From contig JAFMJD010000008.1 in NCBI GenBank assembly GCA_017853685.1, positions 1 to 35,651 of the forward strand: a DNA stretch of 35,651 nt, in the 5' to 3' direction. Shown in pieces: positions 26,900 to 35,651 of the stretch. The position numbers were made by a program, and so were the translations under genes. Within the stretch, counting starts at the first letter, position 1; the number at the start of each line of letters is the position of its first letter. The notes beneath the pieces are model-generated. The model was not told where the DNA came from. It saw only the letters and a list, made by a program, of their open reading frames with translations, and made no database searches. The stretch is from Actinomycetota bacterium. GTDB taxonomy: Bacteria; Actinomycetota; Acidimicrobiia; Acidimicrobiales; Ilumatobacteraceae.

Positions 26900-28390
26900 T
26901 CAGCCGACTGTCAGTGTCCCGTTTGTGTCGCGCTGCACGCGACGTCCCACCCACTCTCCCGTGCACATGGCGGCGGCGAGTTGCTGGTCCGATGTGGTTG
27001 CCCACGCGCGCCGGCCGTCGGCAAGCAGACATGCTGCCTGGCCCACCTCGGGTACACCGTCGCGGTCATGCATCACGGTGTAGGCCTCGATGGTGACCGT
27101 GCCTGCAGCGTCCTCGCCGTTGGCGAGTTCGCGTCGCGGCATCGCGTCGATCTCGTCCTGCGGGTAGGCGTGACGGAAGCCGTTCGCCGGCGGCTCGGTG
27201 GAGTACACGCCGAAGGCATGTTTGGTGGCGTACCCACCGTTCGCCCACACGAGTCCGCGCTCGCCGGGCATGGTGCGGAGTTCGCCCACCACGGTGGCGA
27301 TCGAGTGCATCACGTAGTTGTTCCACGGCCCGCCCGCGAACGAAAGTCCGCCGGTACGCGTGAGCTGACGATCGATCTGCAGCCCGAGTGACTGCGCGCC
27401 GAGTTGCACCGCCGAGGGGAAGCACGAGTACAGATCCACGATCGCCATGTCGTCGATGCCGCAGCCCGCGAGTTCGAGTGCACGCCGACCGCCGAGCGCA
27501 ATGGCGGGAGTCTCGGCAAACGTCCAGCGATTGGACACGTACTTATGCTCGTGGCAGTCGGATCCGCTGTGCGGGAAGACCCACCGATCGGCGGGCACGC
27601 CCAGCGAGCGTGCGCGTTCGACCGAGCACATGATGATGGCGGCGCCCTGGTCCACGTCGTTGTTCGAGTTCATGTACTTCGGGTACGGCAGACCGATCAT
27701 CCGGTTCGAGGGTCCCGCCGTACGGATCTCCTCGGGTGTGAGCGCCTTCTGGATCCACGCATGCGGATTGCGGGCCGCTACAGCGCTGAAGCGTGACCAC
27801 AGCTCGCTGATGCGCTCGAGGTGCTGCTCGGGCGCGCGTCCTGCCGCTGCTCGCAGCGCCGTCTCGAACATCGGGTACATCTGCACCGGCATCAGGATCC
27901 CGTGCGACTGCTCGATCTCGTGGCTCATCGCCAGGTCCTCGCCGAACACCCGGTCGGGCGCCTCGCCCGATGTGTCCTTGTGAGTCCATTCGAGGTCCAT
28001 GCCCTCCTTGCGTGCACGCTGACGCGTACGCCACGCCTCACCGCCGGTGAGGATGACGAGGTCGGTCTCGCCGCGCTGGATCTCGAGCGCGGTCTGGTTC
28101 ACGAGCGACTGCGGGCTGTTGCCGCCCGGTGTGCTCAGCCCGGTGTGGCGCACCTGAACGCCCAGCATCGACGCCAGTCGTCGGGCCGGGTCACCCGCCC
28201 GCCAGGACAGGGTGCTCACCACCCGGATCCAATCCGCGTCGGGTACGCGCGCGAGACCTGCATCGGTGGCGGCCCGCCGGATGGCCTCGGCCATCAGTTC
28301 GCCGGGGGAGAGGGCATCGTCGAGGGTGGTGAAGCGGTGGGAGACCTGCCCCACCCCGACGATGACTGCAGTGTTCGGATCGATCGGCAT
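26900..28390 (-). CDS. Thiolase-like / acetyl-CoA acetyltransferase family protein (actinobacterial Rv1867-like type)
   Basis: AVIVGVGQVSHRF start, ETDLVILTGGEA, IVDLYSCFPSAVQ, LVWANGGYATKHAFGVYSTEPP. The usual nucleophilic-Cys position reads GGNSPQ. Confidence 0.8.
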   Translation of the reverse strand: MPIDPNTAVIVGVGQVSHRFTTLDDALSPGELMAEAIRRAATDAGLARVPDADWIRVVSTLSWRAGDPARRLASMLGVQVRHTGLSTPGGNSPQSLVNQTALEIQRGETDLVILTGGEAWRTRQRARKEGMDLEWTHKDTSGEAPDRVFGEDLAMSHEIEQSHGILMPVQMYPMFETALRAAAGRAPEQHLERISELWSRFSAVAARNPHAWIQKALTPEEIRTAGPSNRMIGLPYPKYMNSNNDVDQGAAIIMCSVERARSLGVPADRWVFPHSGSDCHEHKYVSNRWTFAETPAIALGGRRALELAGCGIDDMAIVDLYSCFPSAVQLGAQSLGLQIDRQLTRTGGLSFAGGPWNNYVMHSIATVVGELRTMPGERGLVWANGGYATKHAFGVYSTEPPANGFRHAYPQDEIDAMPRRELANGEDAAGTVTIEAYTVMHDRDGVPEVGQAACLLADGRRAWATTSDQQLAAAMCTGEWVGRRVQRDTNGTLTVG

Positions 28391-28440
28391 CGAAGCGGAG
28401 GTTAGGTGAGCCGGAGCGATCTCTTTACACTCGGGGTTCT

Positions 28441-28908
28441 GTGACTCGCATCGCCATTGGGGCCGACCACGCCGGATACGAACTGAAACAGCACCTCATC
28501 GAGCGGCTCCGGGGCCAGGGTCACACCGTGGCCGACCTCGGAACCAACTCCACCGAGAGTTGCGACTACCCGCCGTACTGCGCAGCAGTGGGCCGCGCCG
28601 TGCGGGACGGCGACGCCGACCTCGGCATCGTGCTCGGCGGATCGGGTCAGGGCGAACAGCTGGCGGCGAACAAGGTGCACGGTGTACGCGCTGCGCTGTG
28701 CAACGACCTCTACACAGCCCGCATGGCGCGGTCGCACAACGATGCGAACGTGCTCTCCATGGGGGCGCGGGTGGTGGGGGTCGGACTCGCCGAGGAGATC
28801 GTCGACCTGTTCCTGAGCACGCCGTTCGAGGGCGGACGGCATCAGCGCCGCGTAGACCAACTCATGGCGATCGAGCGCGAAGAGGCCGGCCGAGCCGGTT
28901 CCCGTTAG
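28441..28908 (+). CDS. rpiB: Ribose-5-phosphate isomerase B
   Basis: RIAIGADHAGYELKQHLIERL...DYPPYCAAVGRAV...GIVLGGSGQGEQLAANKVHGVRAALC; GTG start. Confidence 0.93.
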   Translation: MTRIAIGADHAGYELKQHLIERLRGQGHTVADLGTNSTESCDYPPYCAAVGRAVRDGDADLGIVLGGSGQGEQLAANKVHGVRAALCNDLYTARMARSHNDANVLSMGARVVGVGLAEEIVDLFLSTPFEGGRHQRRVDQLMAIEREEAGRAGSR

Positions 28909-28931
28909 CAGTCTCGTAGGCTCCACCCGAT

Positions 28932-30188
28932 ATGGCGTTTCCCTCCGACATCGATCCGGATCGTGACCTCTTTGCGCTCATCGAGCGCGAGGTGCAGCGT
29001 CAGGTCACGGGAATCCAGCTCATCGCGAGCGAGAACTTCACCTCTCCGGCAGTGATGCGTGCGGTCGGGTCGGTGCTCACCAACAAGTACAGCGAGGGCT
29101 ACCCGCGCAAGCGGTACTACGGCGGCAACGAAGTAGTCGACGACATCGAGCAGTTGGCGATCGATCGCGTGAAGCAGTTGTTCGGCGCCGATCACGCCAA
29201 CGTGCAGCCGCACTCGGGCGCGAACGCCAACATGGCGGTGTATCTCGGCCTGCTCGAGCCCGGCGACACCGTGCTCGGTCTCTCGCTCGATCACGGCGGT
29301 CACCTCACGCACGGTTCGCCGGTGAACTTCAGCGGACGTCTCTACAACTTCGTCTCGTACAAGGTGAAGCCCGGTGACGAGCGCATCGACATGGACGAGG
29401 TGCGCTCGCTCGCGCTGGCTCACCGTCCGAAGATGATCGTCGCCGGCACCACGTCGTATCCGCGTCGGCTCGACCCTGTGGCGTTCCGCTCGGTGGCCGA
29501 CGAAGTGGGTGCGCTGCTGATGTTCGACGCAGCGCACATCGCAGGCCTGATTGCGGGCGGCGTGCACCCCGATCCGGTACCGCACGCCGACGTGGTCACC
29601 TTCACCACGCACAAGACCCTGCGCGGCCCGCGCGGCGGCACCGTGCTCACCAAGGCGGCCCACGCCGCCGCCATCGACAAAGGGATGTTCCCAGGCCTGC
29701 AGGGCGGACCGCTCGAGCACGTCATCGCCGGCAAGGCCGTTGCATTCCGTGAGGCCATGCACCCGTCGTTCAAGCAGTACGCGGCGCAGATCGTGAAGAA
29801 CGCCTCTGCGCTCGCCGAGGCGCTCAGCCACCAGGGCTTCCGACTGGTGTCCGGCGGCACCGACATCCACCTCATGGTGGTGGACCTGCAGCCCTTCGAC
29901 GCCGACCTCACGGGCAAAGAGGCCCAGAGCGTGCTGGACCTCGCTGGCATCACGCTGAACAAGAACGCCATCCCGAACGACCCGCGGAGTCCGTTCGTGA
30001 CGAGCGGCGTGCGGATCGGCACCCCCTCGGTCACCACGCAGGGCATGCGCGAACCCGAGATGGTCCGGATCGCCGACTTCATTGCTCGTGCGCTGCGGCA
30101 CCGCAGTGACGAGGCGGCGCTCGCACGCATCAAGGGCGAGGTGGGCGAACTGTGCGCACAGTTCCCCGCCTACCCGAACGGCGTCTGA
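28932..30188 (+). CDS. glyA: Serine hydroxymethyltransferase
   Basis: [39 protein letters not shown]-lysine region [16 protein letters not shown]. Confidence 0.97.
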   Translation: MAFPSDIDPDRDLFALIEREVQRQVTGIQLIASENFTSPAVMRAVGSVLTNKYSEGYPRKRYYGGNEVVDDIEQLAIDRVKQLFGADHANVQPHSGANANMAVYLGLLEPGDTVLGLSLDHGGHLTHGSPVNFSGRLYNFVSYKVKPGDERIDMDEVRSLALAHRPKMIVAGTTSYPRRLDPVAFRSVADEVGALLMFDAAHIAGLIAGGVHPDPVPHADVVTFTTHKTLRGPRGGTVLTKAAHAAAIDKGMFPGLQGGPLEHVIAGKAVAFREAMHPSFKQYAAQIVKNASALAEALSHQGFRLVSGGTDIHLMVVDLQPFDADLTGKEAQSVLDLAGITLNKNAIPNDPRSPFVTSGVRIGTPSVTTQGMREPEMVRIADFIARALRHRSDEAALARIKGEVGELCAQFPAYPNGV

Positions 30189-30209
30189 CCGGTCACTACG
30201 CTTCGCCCG

Positions 30210-31358
30210 ATGGTCAGCGCCTCGAGGTACGTCGCAGTCGGCGTGGTAGCCGCTGTCGTGACCTTCGTGCTCACCCCCCTCGTTGCCAAGTTCGCCCATC
30301 GTGTGGGCTGGGTGGTGGCGCCCGATGCGCGTCGCGTGCACACGCGCACCACTCCCGATGTGGGCGGCATCGCGATGTTCTTCGGGTTCCTCGCAGCCAT
30401 GGCCGCCGCATGGGGCATGGACAGCTTCCGCCCGATCTTTGCGGGCAACTCCGAGGCGCTCGGCGTGCTCATCGGATGCGGACTCGTCTTCGCCGTCGGC
30501 CTGATCGACGATGTGCACGAACTCTCGGCGCCCGCCAAGGTCACCGGCATCGTGATCGGCGGTGTGGTGCTCACGGTGTTCGGCGTCACCATGTACTACT
30601 TCCGCGTGCCGTTCATGGATGTCTTCGTGCTCGGGCAGAACTGGGTGCCGCTCATGACGGTGCTGTGGTTGCTCGGTCTCACGAACGCCATCAATCTCAT
30701 CGACGGTCTCGACGGTCTCGCTGCCGGGATCGTTGCCATTGCAGCAATGGCGTTCTTCGTCTATAGCCGTCGCCTCGATCAGTTGAACCTGCTGGGACCC
30801 CAGAATCTCGGTCCGCTGCTCGCAGTGATCGCAGCAGGCGTGTGCATCGGGTTCCTGCCGCACAACTTCAATCCGGCGAAGATCTTCATGGGCGACGGTG
30901 GCGCACTGTTCCTCGGCGCATTGATGGCGGTGTCCACCAGTGTGGTGGGCGGTCGTGCCGATCCGAACACCCAACGGTTCCGCGGACAGACGTATTTCTT
31001 CTTCGCACCACTCGTGATTCCCATCGTGATTCTCGGCGTACCGATCCTCGACATGCTCTTTGCGATCATCCGCAGAGCCACGCGTCGACAGGGTCTCGCC
31101 GTTGCCGACAAAGGACACCTGCACCATCGTCTGATGAACCTCGGGCACGGCCAACGTCGCGCCGTGCTGATCCTGTGGGCGTGGACCGCACTGCTCTCGG
31201 GTTTCGTGCTGTACCCGGCGTTCACCCGCACCGGGAGTGTGTACGCGCCGGCCGGATTGGCCGCGTTGGCCCTCGTGCTGTACACGGTTCTGCATCCCCG
31301 TCTGCGTGCCCGCCGGGAGAGTGCCGAGAAGTTGCCGGTTCGGCCCGACGGGACCTAG
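30210..31358 (+). CDS. wecA: UDP-GlcNAc:undecaprenyl-phosphate GlcNAc-1-phosphate transferase (WecA/MraY family)
   Basis: DVGGIAMFFGF, FAVGLIDDVHELS, NAINLIDGLDGLAAGI, NPAKIFMGDGGALFLG motifs. Confidence 0.92.
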   Translation: MVSASRYVAVGVVAAVVTFVLTPLVAKFAHRVGWVVAPDARRVHTRTTPDVGGIAMFFGFLAAMAAAWGMDSFRPIFAGNSEALGVLIGCGLVFAVGLIDDVHELSAPAKVTGIVIGGVVLTVFGVTMYYFRVPFMDVFVLGQNWVPLMTVLWLLGLTNAINLIDGLDGLAAGIVAIAAMAFFVYSRRLDQLNLLGPQNLGPLLAVIAAGVCIGFLPHNFNPAKIFMGDGGALFLGALMAVSTSVVGGRADPNTQRFRGQTYFFFAPLVIPIVILGVPILDMLFAIIRRATRRQGLAVADKGHLHHRLMNLGHGQRRAVLILWAWTALLSGFVLYPAFTRTGSVYAPAGLAALALVLYTVLHPRLRARRESAEKLPVRPDGT

Positions 31359-31361
31359 ATT
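31332..31361 (+). promoter_or_regulatory. Candidate promoter for the atp operon
   Basis: TTGCCG-N18-TAGATT; the -10 overlaps the wecA TAG stop (31356-31358). Confidence 0.4.
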
Positions 31362-31395
31362 GTGCATCCGTTCACAAACTTTTCTTGCTGACTCC

Positions 31396-31704
31396 GTGAC
31401 CCCTCTCGCCCGCCCCTCCCGAAAGCGCTCGTCTGCGGCCGAACTCAACCGTGGTTTGTCCAACGGTGCCGAGTTCGCCGGAGTCGTGTTGGTTTTCTTC
31501 TTCGGTGGCTTCGGGCTCGACAAGTGGCTCGGAACGGCGCCCTGGTGCGCCGTAGGCCTGACGATCTTCGGTGTGGTGGGCGTGTTCGTCCGCACCTGGT
31601 ACGCCTACGTGGCCGAGATGGACCGCCACCAGCAGCAGCGCACCGCGCACCGCACGGTGGGTGCCCCGGTAGCCACCCGCCAGACGGAGGGCCACGCAGC
31701 GTGA
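31396..31704 (+). CDS. AtpZ/AtpI-like small membrane protein
   Basis: GTG start; GLSNGAEFAGVVLVFFFGGFGLDKWLGTAPWCAVGLTIFGVVGVFVRTWY; immediately upstream of the atp genes. Confidence 0.75.
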   Translation: MTPLARPSRKRSSAAELNRGLSNGAEFAGVVLVFFFGGFGLDKWLGTAPWCAVGLTIFGVVGVFVRTWYAYVAEMDRHQQQRTAHRTVGAPVATRQTEGHAA

Positions 31705-32141
31705 CCGCCACCTCTCCGATGGCAACCCGTCTCGAGGGACCCGCACCCGAGGTGCAGGTGACCCGGGACATGCTCCGTCGGGGAGTGTTCATTGCGCCGG
31801 TGCTCGTGGGTATCTGCGCCGCCATCTGGGGCGGTCGGGGAGCGGTGTCCTCGGCCTACGCCGTGGCACTCGTGATCGTGAATTTCGCCGTGTCCGCGGG
31901 CATCGTCTCGTGGACCTCCCGGATCTCGCTGGGCCTGCTCATGGGCTCGGTGCTGTTCGGGTACCTCATTCGCCTCGGCATCATCTTCCTGGCCGTGTAC
32001 TTGGTGCACGAGGCCTCGTGGGTGTCCCTGCCGGCCCTCGGAACCGGGCTGGTCGTGACGCACTTGGGGCTCTTGGTCTGGGAGATGCGGTACGTTGCGA
32101 TGTCCCTTGCCCACCCTGGTCTGAAGCCCAAGCGGCCGTAA
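31701..32141 (+). CDS. ATP synthase I-like membrane protein
   Basis: GTG start overlaps the upstream stop (GTGA); four hydrophobic segments; directly precedes atpB. Confidence 0.65.
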   Translation: MTATSPMATRLEGPAPEVQVTRDMLRRGVFIAPVLVGICAAIWGGRGAVSSAYAVALVIVNFAVSAGIVSWTSRISLGLLMGSVLFGYLIRLGIIFLAVYLVHEASWVSLPALGTGLVVTHLGLLVWEMRYVAMSLAHPGLKPKRP

Positions 32142-32160
32142 CCCGAGGAGCCAGTCAGAA

Positions 32161-32979
32161 GTGCTCGCTGCATTCGAGTTCCCAAAGATCAACGCCATCC
32201 TGCGCTGGGACGACTTGTTCACGTCGTTCAACAAGATCGCGCTCATCGCAGTGGCTGCGACGATCATCGGAACCGTCGTGTTCCTGCTCGCAGGACGCAA
32301 GAACGCGCATGAAGCCCCCAAGGGTGTGCGCAACCTTGCCGAGACCACGGTGGAGTTCGTCGAGAACGGCATCGTGATGCAGACCATGGGCGAAAAGGGA
32401 CTGAAGTGGACGCCGTTCCTGCTCAGCCTCTTCGTGTTCATCTACCTGTGCAACGTGCCCGGCATCATCCCGATCCTGCAGATGCCCGCAACGGCCCGCA
32501 TGGCCATCCCGATGTGCCTCTCGCTCGTCGTGTGGCTCGTCTACAACGGCGTGGGCTTCAAGCACCAAGGCCTGGGATACATCGGCCACACCATCTGGCC
32601 CCCCGGGGTTCCCGTGGCCCTCAAGCCGCTCGTGGGCATCATCGAGTTCATCTCGAACATCATCGTGCGCCCCTTCTCGCTCACGGTGCGACTCTTCGCC
32701 AACATGCTCGCCGGTCACATCCTGCTCGTGACCTTCGCCCTGCTCACCGAGGCACTCGTCGAGGCCCAGACCAAGGTCTTCATGCTGAAGCCGATGGCGA
32801 TCCTGCCGTTCTTCATGCTGGTGTTCCTCACCGCATTCGAGGTGCTCGTCGCCTTCCTGCAGGCCTACATCTTCACGATTCTCACCGCCGTGTACATCGG
32901 GGGAGCCATGGAAGGCCATGGCGATCACGATGACCACCACGACGACGCGCACGCCGCTGTTGCGCACCACGATCACTAA
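32161..32979 (+). CDS. atpB: F1Fo ATP synthase subunit a
   Basis: RPFSLTVRLFANMLAGHILLVTF with essential Arg; AGGAG upstream of GTG start. Confidence 0.95.
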   Translation: MLAAFEFPKINAILRWDDLFTSFNKIALIAVAATIIGTVVFLLAGRKNAHEAPKGVRNLAETTVEFVENGIVMQTMGEKGLKWTPFLLSLFVFIYLCNVPGIIPILQMPATARMAIPMCLSLVVWLVYNGVGFKHQGLGYIGHTIWPPGVPVALKPLVGIIEFISNIIVRPFSLTVRLFANMLAGHILLVTFALLTEALVEAQTKVFMLKPMAILPFFMLVFLTAFEVLVAFLQAYIFTILTAVYIGGAMEGHGDHDDHHDDAHAAVAHHDH

Positions 32980-32987
32980 GCAAGTAA

Positions 32988-33314
<327 letters not shown>

Positions 33315-33355
33315 GCCGACGCTTTCCGTTCCGTTCCCTTCCTGAAGGAGCAGAC

Positions 33356-33958
33356 GTGCACTACGCCGTCGTTCAACTCAGCGGGAACTCGGTGCGGTTC
33401 GTCGCTGCGTCGGAAGAATCCGGTGAGGCGACCACAGCATCCGAGTCCTCCGCGGAATCCACCAAGGATCCGTCAAAGCCCGGTCCCATCGTCCCAGAGC
33501 TCAAGGAGATCTACTGGGGCGCAGGGTCGTTCGTGGTGTTTGCCATCCTCATGCGTCTGGTGCTGTACCCGCGCCTGAAGCGGGGTATGCAGGCCCGGTA
33601 CGACGGCATCCGCACAGCGCACGAGACCGCCGACGCCGAGCGCGCCAAGGCTCGGGCTGAGGTCGCCGAGTACGAGGCGCAACTCGCCTCGATCAAGGCC
33701 GAGGCGTCACGCAAGGTGGAAGCGGCGCGTGCGAGCATCGAGGCCGAGCGCACCGACGCCATCGCCAAGCTGAACGCCCGGCTCACCGAGCAGCGCTCGG
33801 CAGCAGCGGCGCAGGTGGAAGCAGCACGTTCCGCAGCGGCTTCGCAGATCCGTGAGGCCGTGTCCGATGTCGCTGGCCGTGCCGGCGAGTTGGCCACGGG
33901 CAAGCGTCCGTCACCCGAAGTCGTCAGCCGTGTGGTGCAGGAGGTCATGTCCAAATGA
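33356..33958 (+). CDS. atpF: F1Fo ATP synthase subunit b (first copy)
   Basis: TM followed by a charged coiled coil (LKRGMQARYDGIRTAHETADAERAKARAEVAEYEAQLASIKAEASRK); GTG start. Confidence 0.88.
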   Translation: MHYAVVQLSGNSVRFVAASEESGEATTASESSAESTKDPSKPGPIVPELKEIYWGAGSFVVFAILMRLVLYPRLKRGMQARYDGIRTAHETADAERAKARAEVAEYEAQLASIKAEASRKVEAARASIEAERTDAIAKLNARLTEQRSAAAAQVEAARSAAASQIREAVSDVAGRAGELATGKRPSPEVVSRVVQEVMSK

Positions 33959-34518
33959 GCCTCGTGCAACTGTTCGTCGCTGCCAGCGAAGAACTCCACT
34001 TCGACGACAAGGGCGTGGTCACCCACAGTTGGCTGCTCCCGGAAACCGCCGAGATCATCTACGGCGGTCTGGCGTCGCTCATCATCTTCGCCCTGCTCGC
34101 GAAGTTCGCCGGTCCGCAGATCAAGAAGGCCATGGCCGCTCGCACCGCTCGTATCCAGAAGGATCTGGACTCAGCGGCCGAGGACAAGGCCTCTGCTTCG
34201 AAAGAAGCGGCCGACATCCGTCAGGCAAAGGGTGACATCGCTGCAGAGCGCAACCGCATCCTGGCCGAGGCAGATGCCCAGGCCGCCTCCGTGCTCGCCG
34301 AGGGTCGTGCTCGGCTGGCCACCGAACTGAGCGAGATCGAGTCGCGTGCACAGGCCGAGATGGCCGCATCGGCCACTCGGGTGGGCGACGAACTGCGCGC
34401 CGAAGTCGCTCGACTCTCGGTCGCTGCGGTGGATCACGTGGTCACCGGGTCGCTCGATGCTGCAACGCAGCAGGAACTCATCGAGAACTTCATCTCACGA
34501 GTGGGGGCAGGACGATGA
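33955..34518 (+). CDS. atpF: F1Fo ATP synthase subunit b (second copy, b or b')
   Basis: IIYGGLASLIIFALLAKFAGPQIKKAMAARTARIQKDLDSAAEDKASASKEAADIRQ; ATGA overlap with the first copy. Confidence 0.92.
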   Translation: MSLVQLFVAASEELHFDDKGVVTHSWLLPETAEIIYGGLASLIIFALLAKFAGPQIKKAMAARTARIQKDLDSAAEDKASASKEAADIRQAKGDIAAERNRILAEADAQAASVLAEGRARLATELSEIESRAQAEMAASATRVGDELRAEVARLSVAAVDHVVTGSLDAATQQELIENFISRVGAGR

Positions 34519-35042
34519 ACGATCAGCGCATCGACGGTTACGCCCGCGCACTGTTCGAGATCGCCCGCGCAGAGGGAACGATCGATCAGGTCGAGGACGA
34601 ACTCTTCCGCTTCGCCCGCGCCTACGAGGGCAGCGATCAACTGCGCGCCGCTCTCTCCGATGAGTCGATTCCTGCGGCCCGCCGTCAGGGAATCATCGAG
34701 GAACTGCTCGGGGGCAAGGCTTCCAACACCACGGTGCAACTCGTGTCGATGATCGCCGGCTCCGGCCGCGCATCGGACTTGGTGGCCATTGTGGAGCGTC
34801 TCGTCGCCCGGGCGTCGAGCGCGAAGAACCTCGAGGTCGCCGAGGTGCGCACGGCTGTGGCGCTCACCGGTGACCAGGAGTCCAGGCTTGCTGCGGCCCT
34901 CACCAAGGCCACCGGCAAGAGCATCAATCTCAAGGTGGTCGTGGATCCCTCCGTGATCGGCGGAGTGGTCGCCACCATCGGCGACACCGTCATCGACGGA
35001 AGTGTCCGTAGCCGCATCGAACAACTCAAGTCTCGGCTGTAG
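34515..35042 (+). CDS. atpH: F1Fo ATP synthase subunit delta
   Basis: [24 protein letters not shown]...C-terminal [36 protein letters not shown] overlap. Confidence 0.95.
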   Translation: MNDQRIDGYARALFEIARAEGTIDQVEDELFRFARAYEGSDQLRAALSDESIPAARRQGIIEELLGGKASNTTVQLVSMIAGSGRASDLVAIVERLVARASSAKNLEVAEVRTAVALTGDQESRLAAALTKATGKSINLKVVVDPSVIGGVVATIGDTVIDGSVRSRIEQLKSRL

Positions 35043-35056
35043 AAGGAACCAGGAAC

Positions 35057-35651
35057 ATGGCAGAGCTCACGCTGAGCGCCGGCGACATCGCCGCCGCACT
35101 CAAGAAGAACCTCGAGGGTTTCACCCCCTCGCTCGAGGCCCGCACGGTGGGTCGAGTCACCGAGATCGGTGACGGCATCGCCCGCGTGTCGGGTCTGCCC
35201 GACTGCGCCGTGAACGAGTTGCTCGAGTTCGAGAACGGCACGTTGGGCCTCGCGCTCAACCTCGACGAGGACTCCATCGGCGCCGTGGTGCTCGGTGACT
35301 CGGCGCACATCGACGAGGGTCAGACCGTGAAGGCCACCGGACGCATCTTGTCCGTGCCGGTCGGCGACGGCGTCCTCGGTCGTGTCGTGAACGCCCTCGG
35401 TGAGCCCATCGACGGTCGTGGACCCCTCGTGGGCACCCAGGCCCGTCGTATGGAGATCCAGGCTCCCGGCATCATGGGCCGCAAGCCCGTGCACGAGCCG
35501 CTCCAGACCGGCATCAAGGCCATCGACGCCATGACCCCGATCGGTCGTGGTCAGCGCGAACTCATCATCGGCGACCGCAAGACCGGCAAGACCACCGTCG
35601 CCATCGACACGATCCTGAACCAGAAGGGTCAGGGCGTGAAGTGCATCTATG
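35057..35651 (+). CDS. atpA: F1Fo ATP synthase subunit alpha, partial (3' end beyond window)
   Basis: From ATG at 35057: [61 protein letters not shown]...[15 protein letters not shown] (Walker A); no stop before the window end. Confidence 0.97.
   Translation, partial: MAELTLSAGDIAAALKKNLEGFTPSLEARTVGRVTEIGDGIARVSGLPDCAVNELLEFENGTLGLALNLDEDSIGAVVLGDSAHIDEGQTVKATGRILSVPVGDGVLGRVVNALGEPIDGRGPLVGTQARRMEIQAPGIMGRKPVHEPLQTGIKAIDAMTPIGRGQRELIIGDRKTGKTTVAIDTILNQKGQGVKCIY

Noticed and set aside
28905-31595. 896-aa minus-strand ORF
   Set aside because: Fully antisense to glyA and wecA, which have clear family motifs; low-complexity His/Glu/Arg-rich translation typical of antisense frames in high-GC DNA.

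Overview
High-GC actinobacterial chromosomal segment. Gene content suggests Acidimicrobiia-like, but the taxon is an inference. About 39 protein-coding genes can be supported; no rRNA, tRNA, CRISPR array, IS element or prophage was recognised. The left part (1-16 kb) is metabolic/accessory: a GDT1-like transporter (cut by the window edge), SnoaL-like protein, 3-alpha-hydroxysteroid-dehydrogenase-like SDR, two PPOX/flavin-type proteins flanking an HtrA protease, a cysteine-free thioredoxin-like membrane protein, a divergent MFS pair, an orphan Rieske oxygenase, a rhomboid-like protein without catalytic residues, DUF2889, a duplicated EthD-like protein, an MBL hydrolase, an L,D-transpeptidase lipoprotein, an acyl-CoA ligase and an SDR. 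The middle has a SNF2 helicase/SWIM pair. The right part is a version of the conserved rpmE-prfA-prmC-rpiB-glyA-wecA-atp block, interrupted by antisense pit/DUF47 and S9-peptidase/thiolase cassettes and running into the F1Fo ATP synthase operon with two b-type subunits (atpA is cut by the window end). The strongest unlisted signal is a recurrent TANNNT hexamer 6-9 nt upstream of about ten start codons, suggesting widespread leaderless transcription. A perfect 8-bp inverted repeat between the divergent MFS genes is a good operator candidate. I found no clearly new multi-gene system; the best novelty candidates are degenerate-active-site proteins and the uncharacterised gene directly after rpmE.
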